DNA from: Botrytis cinerea B05.10
Lineage: Eukaryota > Ascomycota > Leotiomycetes > Helotiales > Sclerotiniaceae
DNA length: 64,000 nucleotides
Direction of reading: 5' to 3'
Assembly (NCBI RefSeq): GCF_000143535.2
Contig: NC_037319.1
Coordinates: forward strand, 1,116,001 to 1,180,000
Position numbers and translations under genes: made by a program. Positions 58,819 to 64,000 of the stretch are shown here, piece after piece (position 1 is the stretch's first letter; each line of letters opens with the position of its first letter). The notes under the pieces were generated by a model. That model was not told the DNA's origin, searched no databases, and saw nothing but the letters and a program-made list of their open reading frames with translations.

Positions 58819-59523
58819 CTACAAATCTTTCAATGGGGCTTCGCCCTTACCATCGCCATATTTCCTAACTGGTTCCTTTCCAGCAGTACTATCTTCTTTG
58901 AATACTGCAACCTCATCACTGCTCATGTGTTTTGCAACTTGATCTGCCTGCCATTTCTTGAATGAAAAGCCTACACCCTCATGGCTGTAGTCTTTATCAT
59001 TTGCTTGATCTTTGTGATATTTAACTCGTATGAAGTCGCTGTGGACGGTTTCAGGATCGAGAGACAAAGTCACCAGTGCGTTTATTGTGGCGGTTTTTGG
59101 AATGATTTTGAAGGTCCATGACTATTCCAACGTTAGAAGCTATTTAGAAATAAATCAAGCTGCTTGGCAAAGAATCATGAATACCTGTTCATTCTTGAAT
59201 TGGATCACCTCATCATCGCTTCTCACGACCTGATACCCCTCGTTCTTACTATTCTTGAACAACTTTGGTAGCGCAAACCACTGCCCGGCCATCTTGTACC
59301 GATCATTGGCATACACAAACTGGTCATCATACACGCAATCGGGTGTGTACCGTTTGACACGCTCAATGGTAGGCTCGCAGCTATACAGAGCAATTATATC
59401 GTCAATGAGTGCTTGGCGAGCGGGAGACAGAGGGATAGATTTGGAAGGGTCGGGGTGCCAATCTTCAGTCGAAGAGGTCTGACGAACTTCAAAGTTCTCT
59501 CCAGGGGCTGTTGCAGATGCCAT
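58819..59523 (-). CDS. NTF2-like / SnoaL-like fold protein (two exons)
   Basis: Exons 59185-59523 and 58819-59121 join to 213 residues. The 63-bp intron has donor CAG|GTATTC, a CTTCTAAC branch site and acceptor AATAG. The start is ATG 59523. Sequence LSPARQALIDDIIALYSCEPTIERVKRYTPDCVYDDQFVYANDRYKMAGQWFALPKLF has the helix, cone-forming helix and strand layout of NTF2-like proteins; after splicing, NEQSWTFKIIPKTATINALVTLSLDPE supplies beta strands. The C terminus is Lys/Asp-rich. Small ligand binding or isomerase-type function is inferred from the fold only. No signal peptide. A short TG run sits directly upstream. Confidence 0.8.
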
Positions 59524-59541
59524 GGCTGTGTGTGTGTGTGT
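59524..59541. repeat. (TG)n run
   Basis: Short TG dinucleotide run directly upstream of the NTF2-like gene start, probably in its 5' UTR. Confidence 0.7.
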
Positions 59542-61839
59542 GGATATGAGTGATGGTGAACTTTTGATTGCTGTTTAGATGAGTATTTTGGAAGTGAGCA
59601 CTGAAGATAGATTATTCTTCAAGAATGGAGAAGAAGTATTGGGATTGGTGATTTTGTAGACACTCTGAACAATAGCTACCAAGTGCATGCAACGCCACCA
59701 CTAGCTATGCGTACTTCTATGTAATGATGTCAACACGAAGGAGTCGAACAAATGACATAAAGACAATTCCTTACCCGTGTCTCGTGCAAACATAATGTTT
59801 CAGTCATCGAGTTGTTCATGTGTGGTAGCCCGCCGTTTCAGAGCCATTGGAATTAGATATCCGTGGAACCAGCAGACTGCTTCAATTCCAGAAGCTCGAA
59901 GTGTTGACGTAGTCCATTCATTGGGATGTGGGGTAAGCTCGGGGAAGTGACGTTCGCTTAGACTTCCAGGTCTGAATATCTATGACAGACCAAATGTTTG
60001 ATTAATCTGAACATAACTGACTGATAAATTCCATCCACAAGATCCTATACGACTTTGTTCAATATAGCTTCGTCTCATACAAATATACACTTACCTGTGA
60101 AACTCGAACACCAAAGGAATCTACGTACATCGAAGGGCCACAATTGTGAAGTTCGAATTTGAATTCGAATCTAGAAGAGTTGCGATGCTCGATTTCCAAT
60201 TTTCACGCTCCCTCATACTCCCGTATCATTATGGTGTCTCCAAACTCCCAGAAAGTCATTCTTTCTTCCAAGTCCAATAATATATATGTAATCGGTGGTT
60301 AATCTGATCCTCTCGCACAAGTATCGTGTGTATGAATGCCTCATTTCCATCCCCTCAGAGTGAACCCAAGCCAGGCTTTCCTTCCTTTACCTTACATCAT
60401 TCTCTTCTTGAATTACATTTATCTCCGTCCTCTTCATTTTAATTCGAATTCGTGGTTGAATGTTCCCTCGAATGAGCCGGGCCTCCTCTTCAACCTTTCT
60501 ATCTTTAAATCGTTGGATGAGATACAAGTATAAGCGATGTGTCTCAAGAGTTGGGATTGGTCAGGATGCAGCAGTTTGAACAGACGGCTTTGCGGTCTGG
60601 AGAGAGCAGGAAGTAGCAAATAGTGAATCAGTTGCGACAGTGAAGAAGAGAAGAGAGCATTATGGGATTGGTGGATGATGTGAAGGTATGATCTTTCGTG
60701 ACTTTGGTCAGGAGGAAGTCGCGGAGCGTCCTGTTGGGTGCACCTTGTGAGCGGAGATGAATTGTCTCATTGGAGTATAATCTGTGCGACTTCGTAGATG
60801 AATATCGAACCCAAGCGCATGTTAAGTATACTAAACAGAGTACGAACATCGCTTTATTCTTTTATCCTGATGAACACACATAATTATGAGCCCTTAATCT
60901 GAACCGGCAGATTTAGCGTTTGTATCAGGCAAACGACCTTTTCCCACTCCTAGATTTATCTTGTCAACAGACGATGTGCCATTTTGAGCACCTGCATGTT
61001 ATGTATACTATATATATTGTCCACTAGAACAGACGGGATATTCTCGTTTTGTCGTGTATTCATATTCGACTGTGTCGACCGATGCAGGTCATTACACAGT
61101 TATAGTAAGAATTGAGATCTCACCGCGGGAATCTATTTCCGTGGAGAAACTTGGGGAATCTGTAGGTGGGCATTGTATTGGGTGATCATTGCTGGATTGG
61201 ATGTATGCTCCCTTGTAAAGTTCTGTTCCGATGGGTTCGAAATATACTTTCTTCGCCGTTCAAGAAGGATGGCATAGTCCAGATTTTGGTTGGATTTTGC
61301 AAGCACCACTGTGAAGCAGCCCTACGATGTAATTAGGTTGTTTTAACCTTAGCATGGCTTCTAGAATTTCCGATGGAAGTACTCGATCAACGCTAGAACT
61401 AAACAGAATCGTAGCACGGTAAGAGGGGAAAGAGGAAAGAGTCGAGTACAACGTTCACGACTTTTAAGACTTTGATTGATTGATTATTTATTACCTTCAA
61501 GTCCGAATACGACATGATGGGAAACCCTGGATGTGGACAAGCTTTACTTTAGCTTTTGACTACCAAGGGACCAAGGGACCAAGAGACCAAGGGATCTTTG
61601 AAACTCTGCGAAGATTCCGAGAATTGATTTGATTCTAGAGTGGCATTCGGGATTTGAAAAAGAAAGTCTCCGGTATGGCCTGATCTGCTTACGATTGCGG
61701 GCCAGAGAATGTTTATTATATGGTGCTCGTATCGTTTGAGATTTCAATCGTAATTTCGTGTGTATATGGTTCTATTTGCCAGACAGATGCATCAGAGGAT
61801 AGGTATATAGAGACGGGTATATATAGACGAGTATATAGA

Positions 61840-61965
61840 CGGGTATGCATGGGATACCATACATATATCATATATACATATATCATATATACATATATAC
61901 ATATGTATATATACACATACACATACATATATACATACATACATACACATACATACACATACACG
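61840..61965. repeat. TATACA/CATA microsatellite
   Basis: Degenerate CATATA and ACATACAT units, yielding Tyr/Val/Ile-repeat frames on both strands that are not genes. Confidence 0.85.
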
Positions 61966-62123
61966 CAGATAACTTCAAAGCACAAAGAGGATGAATCGAT
62001 CGGGCCCCGACCAGACCCAGACCCTACTTTGTACCATGTAAAAACAGCCATCGTTAGCTCAAAGGAACCATAAGCCAATAATTACTGAAATAGGCATTAA
62101 ACATATTAAGTTCACGTAATTGA

Positions 62124-62143
62124 CCAATCACAAGCGGCTTATT
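62124..62143 (+). promoter_or_regulatory. CCAAT box with HapX-type half-site
   Basis: CCAAT at 62124-62128, then 12 bases, then ATT at 62141-62143, fits the CSAAT-N12-RWT pattern described for joint binding of the CCAAT-binding complex and the iron regulator HapX in Aspergillus. It lies 363 bp before the start of the heme-synthesis gene, which is a known type of target. The RWT part alone occurs by chance about once in 16. Confidence 0.4.
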
Positions 62144-62486
62144 CCAAATTATTCTCGATCGGGAAAAGATTTAATTCAATTCCCGTTGACAGTATCAATT
62201 TAGTAAGGGTTCTTTCTTACGGCATTACTATCTATGCACTTTGCACCCCTCGGTAAGTTGTAGTAAGTTTTTATACAAAGTCCCAGTCCGATGCATGCGT
62301 ACATAATAATCCATCATCCCGCCCGCTCTGTTCTCTTTTCACTCTTCCAACATAAATTCTCTCTTTCCTCAATATTCTTTTCGCCCATCGTATTTCCCGG
62401 TTCAAAGGAAATTTCACGAGGGTCATTGCTCCCAATTCAATTCTTTGAATCCACCGTCAATCCATCCATCGAACAAGTAAATAATT

Positions 62487-64000
62487 ATGGAAGCCGTCCT
62501 TAAAGGTCGGGCAATGTGCCCATTTCTCCAAAAGACCTCTCCCGCAACCCTCCGATCGCTTTCGACCTCTACTCGCCCTCATGCCTCCCCGGGTGGCGGA
62601 AGTATGTCCAACCTCCAGACCATTGCGGGCCGATGTCCAGTCATGGGCAAAGCGCTCGCCGTCCAAACCGCAAAGGCCGGAAAGGTTGGATTTGGTGGCG
62701 TGACTGCTATGAAGGCTATTCGAGCCTTTTCCGGAAAAGTTAGCAGCGGAAAGGCAAAACTTCATACCAGCAGATCCCATGAAGCGAGGGCTGTCGAGGA
62801 CAATATCTTTGGTCGTGAAAATGGTATGCGTTTTCTTTTCCGAGCCCCCCATTGTTCATGTCGAGTCATTTCCTAACGCAAGATGAACAGTACCATTTCC
62901 ACATATCAAGCAAACGCGCCCACCAACTCAAGCTACTCGCCATGAACAATCAAAGGCCCCCAAATTTGATTACGAAGGGTTCTACAACGCGGAATTGGAG
63001 AAGAAGCACAAGGACAAGTCATACCGCTACTTCAACAACATCAACCGATTGGCCAAGGAATTCCCTCGGGCTCATATGGCCGACAAGAATGAGAAAGTGA
63101 CAGTATGGTGCTCTAACGACTACCTTGGCATGGGCCGGAATCCACAAGTCCTGAAGGCGATGCATGAAACCCTCGATGTATATGGTGCCGGTGCTGGTGG
63201 AACTAGAAATATTTCTGGTCATAACCAGCATGCGGTTGGCCTTGAGGCATCAATCGCGAAACTCCATGCTAAGGATGCTGCGCTTGTTTTTACTTCCTGC
63301 TATGTGGCGAACGATGCGACTCTTGCGACCCTTGGTAGCAAGTTGCCCGATTGTGTGTTTTTGTCAGATTCTTTGAACCATGCTTCTATGATTCAGGGCA
63401 TCAGGCACTCTGGCGCGAAGAAGATGGTCTTCAAACACAACGATTTGGAGGATCTAGAGGCCAAGTTGGCATCTCTTCCACGCGAAGTTCCTAAGATTAT
63501 TGCATTCGAATCCGTATACAGCATGTGCGGCTCAATTGGCCCCATTGAGGGGATCTGTGATTTAGCCGAAAAATACGGTGCACTTACCTTTCTCGATGAA
63601 GTCCATGCAGTAGGAATGTATGGACCACACGGCGCTGGTGTAGCAGAACATCTAGACTATGAAGCTCATCTTGCAGGCCGTCCAAGAGGTACCATCATGG
63701 ATCGCGTGGATATCATCACTGGAACTCTAGGCAAAGCATACGGATGTGTCGGTGGTTATATTGCCGGATCCCATAAGATGGTTGACGCTATCCGTTCTCT
63801 TGCTGCCGGTTTTATTTTCACCACCTCTCTTCCACCCGCAACCATGGCCGGCGCACAAGCCGCCATAGAATATCAATCGGAGTACCAAGGTGACCGCCGC
63901 CTTCAACAACTTCATACTCGAGCCGTCAAAGACTCACTTAGCGAGCGCGATATCCCGGTCATCCCCAATCCCTCTCACATCATTCCCGTTCTTGTTGGGA
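62487..64000 (+). CDS. hemA: 5-aminolevulinate synthase, mitochondrial (3' end cut by window)
   Basis: Condenses glycine and succinyl-CoA to 5-aminolevulinate, the first committed step of heme synthesis, in the mitochondrial matrix. Exon 1 is 62487-62823; a 67-bp intron (62824-62890, donor GTATGC, branch CCTAAC, acceptor ACAG) joins in phase 1; exon 2 runs past 64000. About 482 residues are visible. The N terminus is a Ser/Arg-rich transit peptide with two Cys-Pro heme-regulatory motifs (C11-P12 and C50-P51), which in this family permit feedback by heme. The catalytic part begins near FDYEGFY (138). Seen: [47 protein letters not shown] (D348, H351) and the PLP-binding TGTLGKAYG (K394). All conserved active-site segments in view are intact. 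The symbol follows Aspergillus hemA; yeast calls it HEM1. Confidence 0.97.

Larger units (their letters stand above)
59542..62486. other. Long intergenic region upstream of 5-aminolevulinate synthase
   Basis: About 2.9 kb without a convincing gene. It holds the promoter of the NTF2-like gene (left) and of the heme gene (right), a TATACA-rich microsatellite at 61840-61965, and the CCAAT box described separately. Short frames at 60336-60850 and 61260-61750 have no supporting features. An unrecognised small gene or non-coding RNA cannot be excluded. Confidence 0.5.

Noticed and set aside
61716..62078. Tyr/Val/Ile-repeat frames on both strands
   Set aside because: They arise from the CATA/TATACA microsatellite and have no conserved feature.

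Overview
This window is nuclear DNA of a filamentous ascomycete (Pezizomycotina). The genes have few, short introns with GT-AG ends and CTAAC/CTAAT-type branch points. The protein families are typical of that group (BCAS3-like WD protein, 2EXR protein, fungal APH-type kinase, mitochondrial 5-aminolevulinate synthase), and a large AT-rich block looks mutated by repeat-induced point mutation (RIP). The proteins read to me like Leotiomycetes, perhaps Sclerotiniaceae (Botrytis/Sclerotinia/Monilinia relatives). That placement is from memory and was not searched.

Layout. (1) 1-11378 is gene-bearing, balanced in base composition: a BCAS3-like protein (+, open to the left edge), a Ser/Thr-rich coiled-coil protein with an augmin HAUS8-like layout (-), a Ser/Pro-rich protein with a C1-like zinc cluster (+), and a capsule-synthesis-type glycosyltransferase (+). 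(2) About 11.4-52.05 kb is a 40-kb AT-rich block with no host gene. It is built of RIP-decayed transposons. Its only intact gene is a pogo/Fot1-like transposase inside a complete, un-RIPed element (14414-16267, 47-bp perfect inverted repeats, TA duplication), which sits inside a decayed relative of the same size. Around it are four further relics of that older family, twelve copies of a ~435-bp TA-flanked MITE, two Mutator-like foldback MITEs (one with an exact 9-bp target duplication), a further TIR element, a dispersed TACCTAGGTA motif and long microsatellites. (3) 52.1-64 kb is gene-bearing again: a three-exon APH-type phosphotransferase (-), a 2EXR-domain protein (-), an unrecognised Cys-containing protein (+), a two-exon NTF2-like protein (-), and the 5' part of 5-aminolevulinate synthase (+, cut by the right edge).

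The genes do not form a visible pathway cluster. The genes on either side of the AT block both point into it and stop within tens of bases of its edges. The most interesting material is in the block. Terminal repeats of the intact pogo, its relics and the MITEs share one design: an ACGTA-like tip followed by two tandem 17-bp units. The core of the 17-bp unit differs between MITE copies but matches among the units of one copy, as if elements with a common body carried exchangeable transposase-recognition cassettes. The block is also a reasonable candidate for a regional centromere. No tRNA, rRNA or CRISPR was recognised.
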